Positions 1-10,856 of a stretch of 64,000 nt of DNA are shown here, piece after piece. The position numbers were made by a program, and so were the translations under genes. The notes below the pieces were generated by a model, which worked only from the letters and a program-made list of their open reading frames with translations, was not told the DNA's origin and did not search any database. The stretch lies in the NCBI RefSeq assembly GCF_963675165.1, contig NC_087382.1:1116001-1180000 (forward strand). The letters are read 5' to 3'. The DNA comes from Halichondria panicea (taxonomy: Eukaryota; Porifera; Demospongiae; Suberitida; Halichondriidae). Within the stretch, counting starts at the first letter, position 1; every line of letters starts with the position of its first letter.

Positions 1-1306
1 ACACAACTTAGACACAAAACTGAACTGTTTTAAATACAAAACAAAACAGTTCTAGAACAAACCAGAACAATACATAGAATAGTCCAGAATTGCTTAGTGT
101 AAGAATACTCTAGAACAACTAAGATATTTCTAGTCCATAACACAGCACATAGTTCAACTTGACCACAGATTGAGTGTTTGTGGTTAGTGGCTACTAGGAG
201 TACGCCACAGTAATAATTATTTTATTCCCACAAAATGATGCCGGCTACCACCATAATTATGCATTATGAGGTCAATTCCGACACAATTAAGATGATATGA
301 AAACAAAGCAGTAATTGTGCTGAATAATTAAAAGTTTACTGTCAATTTCAAAAATCCGAATAATACACTCAGTCATTGATTGTGCATGTCCTGTTCTCAA
401 CAATCCACAACACCAATACCACTATCGTTCTATATCTTCAACCGGTTCTCATTGTAGCGTGGGAGGGAGAGAACCGTCTGGTGACTCTAGGCATACTTTT
501 CTGTCGTCGGACGGAATGTTGGTAGAGTATATTCATAATTGGAGCCTTACCCACAAGAATGTAAGATAGCTTTTAAGAATACAACTGTTTTATTTAGTGC
601 GCATGAAATTGTGGGTTATTATCCACGTAGTTGACAGGTGATTACATTCCGGACTGTCAGAACGTTCTGCCCAGAGTCTGGCATGTCAGTGGACAAAATG
701 CCACAGATACCATAAAATGTACGTCTTATTTTCGTGTAGATATACCTCTCGAAGTCTCTCCTATAGCTCTTCAACTGTTCCTGGAATTCTTGATGATTGA
801 GCCATTGTGAATGAGCGTGCATTGTGCTAAATCTATAGGGGCTTATTACTAAATACCTGCCAACCTTTGGCATGGGCGCACATGCACAATAGTAAAAAAG
901 TGAGGCCAACACCTTTAAAAAGTTAATTTCTGGATAACAAGATTAGAGTTGATTTGAGTTGATTTCAGGAGTTGAGTTGATCCTATGAAAAGTTAATTCT
1001 GTGAGAGTTGATCTATTGACAGTTGACTTCATGCAAAATTGCTCTGGTAAGAATTGATCTCGTGGGAGTTGATCTCATGAAAGTTGATCTCGTGTGAGGC
1101 AATCTTTGCGAGCCCTTGAATTGCACTTCCTTCCCATGTGACTTCTGAGCGTGTTTGGAAAAGCCCCCTATGCATACACGTGACGTGGCTTGAAAAAGCA
1201 TGACTTTTTTCCTGTGAAAGGCGTGGTCTAAACATTGAAAAATGTTACAAATGTAGCCACTTCCTGTTAAAACTAAGTGGTGGAATTTCAATGTGACGAA
1301 ACGCTT
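1..1306. other. AT-rich stretch without a recognisable gene
   Basis: No exon-like sequence seen on either strand. About 945-1097 holds a degenerate short tandem array built on gagttgatct-type units (seven or more imperfect copies). The open frames crossing it are explained by that repetitiveness. Confidence 0.5.
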
Positions 1307-1315
1307 GTGTTCCGT

Positions 1316-1668
1316 TAGTCGAGCGCCGCCGCCCTCCTTGAAGGAGGTCGGGAATCAAGCCTATCCACAGTTTTGTTCTGGCCTGTTACACAATAGTATC
1401 ATGAATATCATTCATTCTATGTGGGTGCTAACCAATAGCGATGAATATCATTTATTAAAGTGGGTGTTGGCCACGCCTCTCAGTCAATCCAACGTGTGCA
1501 AAATTCACACGTGGTACAGTTGAGTGGGTGTGATCAATCCCCTTGAGATACTGCAATCTGATTGGAGCTGGTGGAATTGTTGGATTTCCAACAACAGAAC
1601 AAAACTGTGGATAGGCTTGATTCCTGACCTCCTTCCGGGCAACGGTAGAGGGCGGCGGCGCCCGACTA
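1316..1668. mobile_element. 353-bp MITE, TAG...CTA termini, 9-bp TSD
   Basis: Terminal inverted repeats of about 65-74 bp (left 1316-1380, right about 1595-1668) begin tagtcgagcgccgccgccct and end in the complementary cgacta. The 9-bp direct repeat gtgttccgt lies at 1307-1315 and again at 1669-1677. A 9-bp TSD is typical of Mutator-like (MULE) transposons. The interior shares stretches (aagtgggtgtt, actgcaatctgattgg) with the RecQ-bearing element at 26260-28370, so this is probably a non-autonomous relative of it. Confidence 0.85.
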
Positions 1669-1744
1669 GTGTTCCGTATCAAATACTTGTCTCCTGTGAA
1701 GCTGTGGCTTATGCTCTCTATTGCGTTGTCGAGAAGACTTGCTG

Positions 1745-1930
1745 GCTAGCTGTGGCCCTCTATGGTGTTGTCGAGAAGGCTTGCACACTAGTCTAAAGCC
1801 AGAAGAGCTCTCATTTGTACAGTTCAATAAATCACGACCATCCAACCATCATAGAGGTAGATGAGAGCCTCTTCTGGTTTCAGATTAGTGTGCAAGCCTT
1901 CTCGACAACACCATAGAGGGCCACAGCTAG
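1745..1930. repeat. Foldback repeat
   Basis: Arms of about 70 bp (1745-1816 and 1862-1930) are near-perfect reverse complements around the core gttgtcgagaaggcttgcac. The same arm sequence occurs in inverted pairs at about 31577-31650 and 32158-32240, so this is a dispersed family. Confidence 0.75.
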
Positions 1931-2012
1931 CTAGCTAGGCTATAAAGCTGGTATAAAGCTTCATAGATAGTACGTGGGCGTGTATGGACCACGCCTATGA
2001 TTAATTACTAGA

Positions 2013-2050
2013 TACCAGGCCGTATTTTAATCGGCCTGGATTCGAGGCTA
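2013..2050 (-). repeat. Partial copy of the tagcctcga...ggccg palindrome family
   Basis: Contains ccaggccg ... cggcctgg and ends in gattcgaggcta, the terminus of the System I palindromes at 37948, 42184 and 45246. No TSD is visible, so it is probably a truncated copy. Further half copies occur near 31455, 32400, 33000 and 63850. Confidence 0.5.
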
Positions 2051-2121
2051 GTTATGCCCACACACAAACAAAAATTAATGATCAAATACTTGAGGCTTTT
2101 AATTAAAACCACAACTGAAAG

Positions 2122-2131
2122 CCTATATATA
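2122..2131 (+). promoter_or_regulatory. Possible TATA box for the TRAF-like gene
   Basis: The sequence ctatatataa lies about 70-80 bp upstream of the ATG at 2202. The spacing fits a short 5' UTR. The call rests on sequence match and position only. Confidence 0.35.
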
Positions 2132-2201
2132 AGGGAGATAACCTTCAGTAGGTGTGTCTAGTAACATAGAGAGAGAGAGTGTGTTTGGTACTATTAGAGC
2201 A

Positions 2202-3497
2202 ATGGCTAGTGCAGTTAATTACGAGTTTGTAGACAAAGTACCAGAAGATCATCACTGCACTATTTGCAAAGAGGTTCTAACTAATCCAGTACTGATTGAG
2301 TGTTGTGGCCAGCACTTCTGTGGGGCTTGCTTGGATCATTGGCTAACTAAAGAAATAAGCTGCCCTGCGTGTCGAAACAAAAACATCAAATTCATTAAGA
2401 GTCTACATATGAAAAGAAAAGTCCATAGCTTGAAGATTTACTGTCTTAATCGCTCCAAGGGGTGTGACAAAATCACTACACTGGGTGAATGCAATCAACA
2501 TCTCGAGAAATGCTTGTTTGTGGAGGTATCATGTACTAAAATATGTGGAGAAAGAATGCTACGAAAAGAGCTTGAAGATCACGAGGACAACAAGTGCCCA
2601 AATCGTCTAGTACTATGTCAGTATTGCAACGCAAAGGGGATGTACAGAGAAATAACAGCGAATAGTCACATAGACAAATGTCCACATTTTCCTATTTCTT
2701 GCCCCAACAGTTGTGGGCATGAGAAAATACAGCGCAAGAATTTAGCAGATCACCAGAAGGTGTGCCCTCTTGAACCAGTAAAGTGTCCCTTCTTTGAAGC
2801 TGGGTGTACGGAAATGATTCCAAGAAAAGATCTGGCAGCACATAAAGCATCAAACACAGAGCACCACCTGGAGCTAGTGATGACAGAGACTGTTACGTTT
2901 AAACAAAAGGCAGCAGCTGAGAAAGAATCAGTAAAACACGAGGCTAAGATTCAGCAACAGCAACTGTCACTGAGATTTGCTGCCTTAGCATTTTGTGTAA
3001 CTAAGCAGCTAGGTGCCATCAATTCTAGCCCTCAAAATACACAAGCAGCTATCAACAACATTAATAGCTCTCTAGAGACGATGTCTACAATGCTAGCACC
3101 AGGTGACACACGATACGAGTTACCACTAGTTAAAGTGGCCCAAAATATTGCTCGATCAGCTTCGTTCTATATCACACCTGGCTACAAAATGTACGTAACA
3201 TGTAATGCTGGACACTACATGGTCTACTTGGAGAAAGGCAAATACGATCATCAACTAAAGTGGCCCATGCCTGAACTGGACATTGAACTCAGTACTACTG
3301 AGAATATAATCCTGTATAGAGTAACAATCTGCGCCAGATGTGTCACCCCTCCCATCATAATGAACCGACTAGAGGGGGACAGAACAGAACAAGATATCCC
3401 CAACCCACGACTACTCAAGATAATTGGGAAAGGGGACAAAAGAGACATTTTACTTCTAACAGTAAGAGAACACAATTGTAAGCAACGAGCGACATGA
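2202..3497 (+). CDS. TRAF-like protein: RING, TRAF-type zinc fingers, MATH-like C-terminus
   Basis: 431 aa, intronless. The start is the ATG at 2202 (context gcaATGG); the frame stays open 16 codons further upstream but without an ATG. A RING-like finger occupies residues 19-57 (C19-x2-C22, CCGQHFCGAC, CPAC at 54-57). It is followed by four Cys/His blocks spaced like TRAF-type zinc fingers (about residues 75-225), a Gln/Glu-rich coiled-coil-like linker, and a C-terminal segment with GYKMYV and YDHQLKWPM, resembling the pocket end of a MATH (TRAF-C) domain. TRAF proteins are cytoplasmic adaptors and E3 ligases for TNF/Toll-type receptors; that role here is inferred from domain content. At the position where RING fingers carry a zinc-ligand His (CGH) this protein has Gln (CGQH), with a His one residue later. 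Partial copies lie downstream (3871, 5548) and elsewhere in the window. Confidence 0.85.
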   Translation: MASAVNYEFVDKVPEDHHCTICKEVLTNPVLIECCGQHFCGACLDHWLTKEISCPACRNKNIKFIKSLHMKRKVHSLKIYCLNRSKGCDKITTLGECNQHLEKCLFVEVSCTKICGERMLRKELEDHEDNKCPNRLVLCQYCNAKGMYREITANSHIDKCPHFPISCPNSCGHEKIQRKNLADHQKVCPLEPVKCPFFEAGCTEMIPRKDLAAHKASNTEHHLELVMTETVTFKQKAAAEKESVKHEAKIQQQQLSLRFAALAFCVTKQLGAINSSPQNTQAAINNINSSLETMSTMLAPGDTRYELPLVKVAQNIARSASFYITPGYKMYVTCNAGHYMVYLEKGKYDHQLKWPMPELDIELSTTENIILYRVTICARCVTPPIIMNRLEGDRTEQDIPNPRLLKIIGKGDKRDILLLTVREHNCKQRAT

Positions 3498-3711
3498 GAC
3501 TCTTGACTGACAATTATTATTATAGCCTGCACATTGTTATTACCAGAAACCTGTCTATAAGTATAGAGGTCACTCTGGGGTAGATGTAATCATAGAGATA
3601 TATACATGCTGTAAAAAAAGGATTTTAGTGCACAATGTGATAATAATTATTCTATCGTATTTTTATCTGGTATTATAATTATTTGCGGATGAGCTATTTT
3701 ATTTAACGTAC

Positions 3712-3902
3712 TTATGTGCTGCCAGATCTTGTCGTGGAATCATTTCGCTACGCCTACGCCCCTGCACTCCTCTTATAATTTCGAGTCACAAAGGTTGAAA
3801 CACACTCTATACAGTAAAACCTTTGTGACTCGAAATTATAAGAGGAGTGCAGGGGCGTAGGCGTAGCGAAATGATTCCACGACAAGATCTGGCAGCACAT
3901 AA
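3712..3902. repeat. 85-bp near-perfect palindrome at the 5' breakpoint of a TRAF copy
   Basis: Arms 3712-3796 and 3818-3902 are reverse complements around a loop of about 21 bases. The right arm runs into the coding sequence of the TRAF copy (MIPRQDLAAH). The left arm carries the same codons inverted. It also includes caggggcgtagg, the end motif of the System II elements. This marks an inverted-duplication junction rather than a normal gene start. Confidence 0.85.
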
Positions 3903-4554
3903 AGCATCACACACAGAGCACCACCTGGAGCTAGTGATGACAGAGACTGTTACGCTTAAACAAAAAGCAGCAGCTGAAAAAGAATCAATGAAACACGAGG
4001 CTAAGATTCAGCAGCAGCAACTGTCACTGAGATTTGATGCCTTAGCATTTTGTGTAACTAAGCAGCTAGCTACCATCGATTCTAACCCTCAAAATACACG
4101 AGCAGCTATCAAGAACATCAAAAGCTCTCTAGAGACAATGACCACAATGCTAGCATCAGGTGACACGCAATACGAACTACCACTAGTTAAAGTGACCCAA
4201 AATATTGCCCAATCAGCTTCGTTCTATATCACACCTGGCTACAAAATGTACGTAACATGTAATGCTGGACACTGCATGGTCTACTTGGAGAAAGGCAAAC
4301 ATGATCACCAACTAGAGTGGCCCATGCCTGAACTGGACATTGAACTCAGTACTATAGAGAATAAAACCCTGTACACAAATACAATCTGCACCAGGTGTGT
4401 CACCCCTCCCACCATAATGAACCGACTAGAGGGGGACAGAACAAAACAAGATATCCCCAACACAAGACTACTCAAGATAATTGGGAAAGGGGGTGAAAGA
4501 GACATCTTGCTTTTAACTGTAAAAGAACACAATTGTAAGCAACGAGCGACATGA
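3871..4554 (+). pseudogene. 5'-truncated tandem copy of the TRAF-like gene
   Basis: A 227-aa open frame from the ATG at 3871 matches residues about 207-431 of the intact gene upstream at high identity, including the coiled-coil-like linker and MATH-like end. RING and most zinc fingers are absent because the copy begins inside the palindrome at 3712-3902. The 3' flanks of both copies are also alike. The frame is undamaged, so a RING-less product is possible, but no promoter is apparent. Confidence 0.8.
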
Positions 4555-4856
4555 GACTCTTGACTGACACAATTATTATTATAGCCTGCACCGTGTTATT
4601 AGCAGAAACCTGTCTATAAATATAGAGGTCACTCTGAGGTAGATGTGATACACATGCTGTAATAAAAAGGTTTTAGTGCACAGTGTGTCATAGCTATAAA
4701 AATACCATATCTGGTGAGCCATTTTAATTGGCGGCTTTTAATTTGGCGTCTCAGGTGTGGCTACTGCTGCAATGACATTGTGTCTACCAAAAAACTTTAA
4801 TTAAAGACCTATTGTGACAACAGAAAAAGGAAGGCCTGCGAAGGAGGCTATACACT

Positions 4857-5073
4857 CAGGAGCGTAGCCAAGATGTTTTGGAAGAGGGGGAAAAGCTTAT
4901 CAGCCGCATAGCAGCGAAATTTTGACCGAAAGTCACGCCTCTTAATTATGACGTCATAATTGACTTACGAAGTGCTCAGCAAGATAATCAGCTACACTAA
5001 CCTGAGCTGAGTAGTAGAGATCCAGAAAAAGGGGGACATTTGCCCCCTTTGCCACCCCCTGGCTACGCAACTG
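4857..5073. mobile_element. 217-bp MITE, CAG...CTG termini, 5-bp TSD
   Basis: The left end is caggagcgtagcca and the right end tggctacgcaactg (imperfect inverted repeats). The direct repeat acact lies at 4852-4856 and 5074-5078. The parallel duplicate near 5945 lacks the insertion (ggaggctacactgtatg), giving a natural empty site. Confidence 0.8.
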
Positions 5074-5547
5074 ACACTGAACGTGGTGTGCACAACAGTT
5101 TTCCGGAGCACCTTTTTAGGTTGTCAGCTATGAATTTCTTTACGTTTGAATATAACCCCAAACTGAAAGTATTAATAGAAAGAAGAGTCAAAGTATACAT
5201 TTATCATAGCTGACAACCTAAAAAGGCTATTGTGGTTTTGCTGTTATGTAAACCGTTATAGGGGTAATCCGTGGTTTTTCCCTAGCTCACTAAGTGAATC
5301 AGGTGAATCACTGACGTGACTATTTTGTATACTCTATCTATATGGTCATGTTCTCAATGTATATTCAGTATAGATTTGCTGAGTGTGCAACTAAAAATAC
5401 ATGATTGTTGTTTTTGGCTTCTTAAACAAACAAACTTTTGTGTTTTTGCTTTTATGGTCCTATTATACCATCTGCTAAAGCTGTGATGTACATCTCAAAT
5501 TGGTGTATATACATGAGCATCTAATTATATACTACGCAGATTTACAT

Positions 5548-5670
5548 TATCCCCAACCCACGGCTACTCAAGATATAACTGGGAAAGGGGACGAAAGAGA
5601 TATTTTGCTTTTAACAGTAAGAATTGTAAGCTACGAGCTCGAGCAACAAGATACTCTTGACTGACACAAT
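5548..5670 (+). pseudogene. Third, short remnant of the TRAF-like 3' end
   Basis: Matches about the last 35 codons of the TRAF-like gene (IPNPRLLK..., then degenerate) and continues into the shared 3' flank. It has small indels and no start. Confidence 0.75.
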
Positions 5671-6399
5671 TATTAATATATCTTGCACCCAGAAACCTGT
5701 CTATAAGTATAGAGGTCACTCTGAGGTAGATGTGATACACATGCTGTAATAAAAGGTTTTTAGTGCACAATGTGTCATAGCTATAAAAATACCATATCTG
5801 GTGAGCCATTTTATTTTAATGTAATTGGCGGCTTTTAGTTTGGCGTCTCAGGTGTGGCTACTGCTGCAATGACATATTGTGGCAACCGGAAAACTTTAAT
5901 TTGATACCTATTGTGACAACAGAAAAACGAAGGCCTGTGAAGGAGGCTACACTGTATGTGGTTTGCACAACAGTTTTCCAGAGCAAGGGCTCAAAGCAAA
6001 GGTTGTCAGCTATGAATTTGAGTAAATCCTTGCTCTTTTGTTCTGGACAACAGTATAGTTATACATGCAGCTACAGAACAAGGATTGCTACAATATAACC
6101 CAAACTGAAAGAAAGAAGCGTCAGAGTATATTTTCATAGCTGACAACCTAAAAAGGCTATTGTGGTTTTGCTGTTATGCAAACTGCCATATAGGGGTAAT
6201 CCGTGGTTTTTCCCTAGCTCACTAAGAGAATCCATTATAATTATAGATAGAGTAAATCACTGACATGACCATTTTGTACTCTATCTATATATATGGTCAT
6301 GTTCTCAATGTATTCAGTGATTTGCACCAGATGTGGCTATACCTTGAACGACTAGTGATAACTATCTTGCTTTGTTCTGACCCCTCTAAATTATCACCA

Positions 6400-6732
6400 A
6401 CCCATGGGTACATTTTGGGAGCATTGCGTCAGAGGTCTTGAGAGTCTTTGTATTCCTATAAGGTACCACAAACTTTCGGACAATAATTACTTGTTGCCTA
6501 TACAGCCATTGCCTGCAACCCACAAGTAACTCATTGCGTACAATATACCTGTACCCTGACCTTTCAAATGGTGATTAAAAGTTGCTGTTTGCTATTAAAA
6601 AAGGAAAAGGAGGGGAAATCATCGAAATAGAGTCATTCGGACCGGAAAATGGATCCGAAATGACTTTATATTGTAAAAGCAGGGTCTCTCTTCTTCAGCA
6701 ATAAATTATTGGGTATACAATCAGGAGTGACA
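6400..6732. other. No recognisable feature
   Basis: AT-rich, without exon-like frames or inverted repeats that I could see. Confidence 0.4.
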
Positions 6733-7418
6733 ACTCCATGCACTTAAGGCCTGGGCCTTGTACTGATAGCATTAATTTTATTCATTACCCAAGATTGTGT
6801 AGATTATGTAGTGTTAATGAGATTCATAATCCTTATCAGTGCATGTGACGTCATGAGTCAATGTGTTTTGCCTAGCTAGCTGCTGGAACTATTATACAAT
6901 ATCTTTAGCAACAAAAGGGGCTGGCTTAAGCAAGGTAAGAGTAGCTGTTTAGGCCCTCAAAAGATGGAGTATGTTGTCATGATTATGTTTCCCAAGTGGG
7001 AAGTCAATATGTGCAAAATTGTCTTAGCTATACTGGCTTCTTTAGCTCTGGCAGCCACCCTAGAGGTAGGCTATGTTGTGTATCTCAAGAATACAGTAAC
7101 TGCTACTCTTCCCATTTATGATACTAGTACCTAGCAATGAGTTATTCATCTAGCCTTGTTTTTGAAGCTTGATCTTGGCATCTTCATGGCCTCTTTTTGC
7201 AGTTTTCTTACTAAAAGTGGCATGACGTCATCACCATTTATGGGGCTAATTAGCATAATTGAATTAAGCTAATTAGTTTTTTGGAAAAAGAAAACATTGA
7301 GCTTCATGTTGAATCATCTTGATGTAGCATAAATGGTATGTTGCAAATAATACAGCAGTATGAACATTGTGTTAAATTTTGGTATTCAGACTTTGACCCG
7401 GGCCTTAAGTGCGCAGAG
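6733..7418. mobile_element. TIR element (gcacttaaggcccggg ends) carrying a signal-peptide exon
   Basis: The ends are ctccatgcacttaaggcc and ggccttaagtgcgcagag. The same family, inverted, occupies 38053-39628. They share an interior of several hundred bases, including ctaattagcataattgaatt and the exon at 7009-7065. No clear TSD. It could alternatively be a dispersed gene-family fragment bounded by a palindromic motif. Confidence 0.5.
7009..7065 (+). CDS. Possible first coding exon of a secreted protein (signal peptide)
   Basis: An ATG-initiated 19-codon stretch, MCKIVLAILASLALAATLE, is followed at once by a donor-like GTAGGC. A second GTAAGA donor near 6940 would fit a 5' UTR intron. The peptide has a positive N-region and a hydrophobic core. 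A homologous exon (MSKTFLAMLASLALTATLE, same donor) lies on the minus strand at 38394-38450. No mature-protein exon was recognised downstream. Confidence 0.4.
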
Positions 7419-7730
7419 AACATGTACTCCTGGTGATAAATAAACTAATTAATCACATGCACATACAATTATTATAACAAACAATTCAGTACAAGAGTCC
7501 TATTCACATATAGTTCTATAGCTCTACATGCAGTCAGTTGCTCTCAGCATTCATAATCACTGTATGGGCCTGCATGCAAAGAAAGTACTAGTTACTCAAG
7601 CAGTACATGAATTCCATGGCAGGTATAATTATAATTATATACGAAGCTGGAAATTAATTAACACTGTATACAACAAGCTTGTATGTCAACACTGTATACT
7701 AGCGGAATAATTATGTTGGAAAGAATACAA

Positions 7731-10700
7731 TCACTGAATTACTTTTTCTTTCAAGTATTGACAGATCTTGGTAGCAATATCTTCCTTCCTCAAATCCAAT
7801 AAAATGGTAATCAGTACTCTGAAGGTTGCTTCGCTGGGTTTGTGACCCCTCCAGATTGACAAACAGTTGATCATTGTCACTTGATTGCCACTAACTTGAG
7901 CAATTTTCTTTACGTCAGCTTGTTCATTTCCAGTCAACTCAAGTCGGTGGATGTAGTTTTCAAAATCATCAAAGTGTGTAGAAATGAGGGCAGTGTCTTT
8001 GTCCTTGATTTCTTGATCCAACTGCTCGTAAGTGACTTCATGCTTGACCATCAACTCATGGAGGCTGGTGGTCCCTGGATCCTATACACATGAATTGTAG
8101 AAAATAGTACTAGCCATACAAACACTGCATGGTCTAGGGTAAACTCTAAAACTGGAACTTTAATTTGTACGTATATAAACATTAAGCTATATATTCTGAA
8201 GCACTCATTAAGGTGGGGGCCAATTAAAGGGGTCGAAGGGATTATTTAATTTACCCCAGATTTTGTACACATGCATGCATGCAGCTATACGGACAACGCA
8301 CCTTTTGCTCATCATCACTGATACTAAACACAGAGGGATCAATATCATCATGAGCCACACCAGCTAAGTCCTGTATGTACATAAAGAAATAGAGATATGT
8401 ATTCATCATTTTAACTCACCAGAGGGTTTCTCCCAGTGAAGACGCTGTACTTATTGAGAGTCTCCCTCAGACAGCTGTAAGTTCCCTCAGTCTCACTCCT
8501 CCACGTCTCAAGGGCCTGGACCACTTGTCTGGGACTGGCATTCTGAATTTTAATATTAGAAAGGCTCAGGATTCTTCTGTACATGCGACTGTTTCGAACT
8601 ACTTGATCCTGATCTTCACTGTCGGGGTCGGAAATTTTGCTGGCAAAATGGGAAATGAAAGCTCTGGAGATTTTGTCATCTTTCTTGGCATTCTTGTCAC
8701 TGTGGATACACTGTATGGTGCTTTGATCCAGGCCAGCGTACGGCTCAAACTGTAAGAGATGCTTGAAGGCAAAGGCAATTTGTTGCGTCGATTTGATTGT
8801 ACCTTTGTTGGAGGAAACAGCTGCTGCAATATCTGTGATGTTGACCAGTGGGAGGTCAGAGGGATTTTTCAGAGGATGCTTGACGACTTGATTTGGATCA
8901 ATCACGGTTTCAATCATATTTATATTGCGGCCAAAAGTTTCAACAGTCTCACGAATAATGCTCACAATTCTGGAGCGATGAATCATACCTTCAGGTCGAA
9001 GTGTGTCAGTGCGCATTTTGAGAACAAGAGATCGACCATTTTCAGCAAGCTCGAGGTGTGCGGTGATGCCATCATTGTTACACCAGCATATCCCACTCTT
9101 CCACACAGAGCAGAATCTTTGTAGGGAAGGGACATCATGCTGTACTCTCAGGGCAGGGGCAAGTCGGAATGTGAACACTATCCTCAGAATGAGGACCTGA
9201 AAGCAGCGAGGATCAAAAAACTCGGTATCTTGAGATGTTTGGAGTATCCAACCAAAGTGGTATTGGATGTTTTGAGATTCTTCCCACACTTGCTCTGGAG
9301 TTTCGATTCGAATCAGCCCTGGAAAGAAAAGATATCGAGTATCAGGCTCAGAAACAGAAGCAGCTCTGTCAGTGGAAAAAGCAATCTCCTCTAAAATGAA
9401 ATCCAAGACTTGCTTGTCTATAATTTCGAAACACAGCTCTAAATGGGACATGAAGGCAATTAGCATTTCTACGTCGAAGCCATCGAATGCTTTTTTGAAT
9501 TTCGACAAAGGCACCACTCCAGTGCTTGAAGCTAGCTTGCAGTGCTGGCGGAAACTTTCAGGAGCAAACACAGTCCCAGTTACTCTGGACAAAAGTATTG
9601 CTTGATCAATCACTAAGAAAGACTTCTCTGGAGAGCTGTCATTGCGGAGAAACAAGAGGAGTCCTCTTTTATGCAGCTGATTACAGATCTCTACAAGGTG
9701 AGGGATGGTGCTGGGTATGAAAGAAAGAATATCTTGAGTGCGTTTTGACAGATCTTCGTTAAGATCGCTCTTAATTCTTTCATAGACATTTTTTAACGAC
9801 AAAGCATGGTCGTCTTTAAAGCTTTTGGCAAGGTAGATGTAAAAAGTGTGAGCATTCAGGCTGATGGTTTCTGGAGAGCGGAGAATAGTGGAACTTTTCT
9901 TGATTTGCTCTTTCGCTTTTTTCATGTCATCCGAATCAACAAAACGGCAATCCATTGGAATAAACTCCTTGAACTCAAACTTTGAGAATTGCTTGATAAT
10001 GGGGGCAAAGATTTCCTCTTTGGCGCGTGGATCTTGACCCAGTCCCTTCACCTGATCGGCATGGCTACCAACTACTATGACATGTGCTTTGCCCTTCAGA
10101 TTGGTGCACTGGTTTTGGACGAGGGTCAACCAACGATACATGGAATCAATAATCGCCTGCTCACTTTCTACAAGCTTAGCACAGAGGATAATAATAGGTG
10201 GTGAGGTTTGAACAGCATTCTCCAGAATGGCACAGTGGCTCGTGTAAAACTCTTTCTGGCCAGCAAAATCAAAGTAGATGATTCTCCCAAACTCTTTGGT
10301 ATATACTTCGTACGGTATGATCCCCACTGTCCTCGCATCGACGCCATCTACGGGTGCTGCCTTCTGGAATATAGACCAAAACCCCTTTGAGCTTAGAATG
10401 GACTTCAACAGAGTGCTCTTTCCCACGCCACTGTCGCCAATGATGAGTACAAACAGAGGAAGGTGTGGGGGTCGCTCAGAGGAGAGCTTTCCGATGAGCT
10501 TGCTGTGTTCCTTGTAGACATTGGCAGCCTTGGCTCCGTGTTTCAAGAGGAGCTTTATGATCTCAGGGTTGTTGGCCAAATCGAGAGGTGTCTTGCCATC
10601 TTTGTCGGTCACATTTGGATCGCTGTGGCATTCTGCCAGTAGGAACTCTACTTTATATTTTTGCTTCACTGCTAGTAAGAGGAAACCTATAATACAAATT

Positions 10701-10825
10701 CAGTAGTTCAGTAAATACATTTTACGTTAGTACAGTCAACCTATAAATTGGTATGCATGACCGTCATATTATATATACCATAATTATGCCTCGGTGCGCA
10801 TGCGCAAGCGAGGTATACGGTAGAG

Positions 10826-10856
<31 letters not shown>

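Larger units (their letters stand above)
4555..6390. repeat. Duplicated TRAF 3' flank
   Basis: The sequence after the second TRAF copy (cctgtctataa, tagaggtcactctgaggtag, ggcggctttta, ctactgctgcaatgacat, cctattgtgacaacagaaaa, gctgacaacctaaaaaggct) is repeated in order after the third fragment at 5548. The locus is therefore a three-unit tandem duplication with progressive loss of coding sequence. No other gene was seen here. Confidence 0.75.

Noticed and set aside
8525-10706. Plus-strand ORFs of 60-121 codons
   Set aside because: Antisense shadows of the 2.27-kb coding exon of the ROCO gene.
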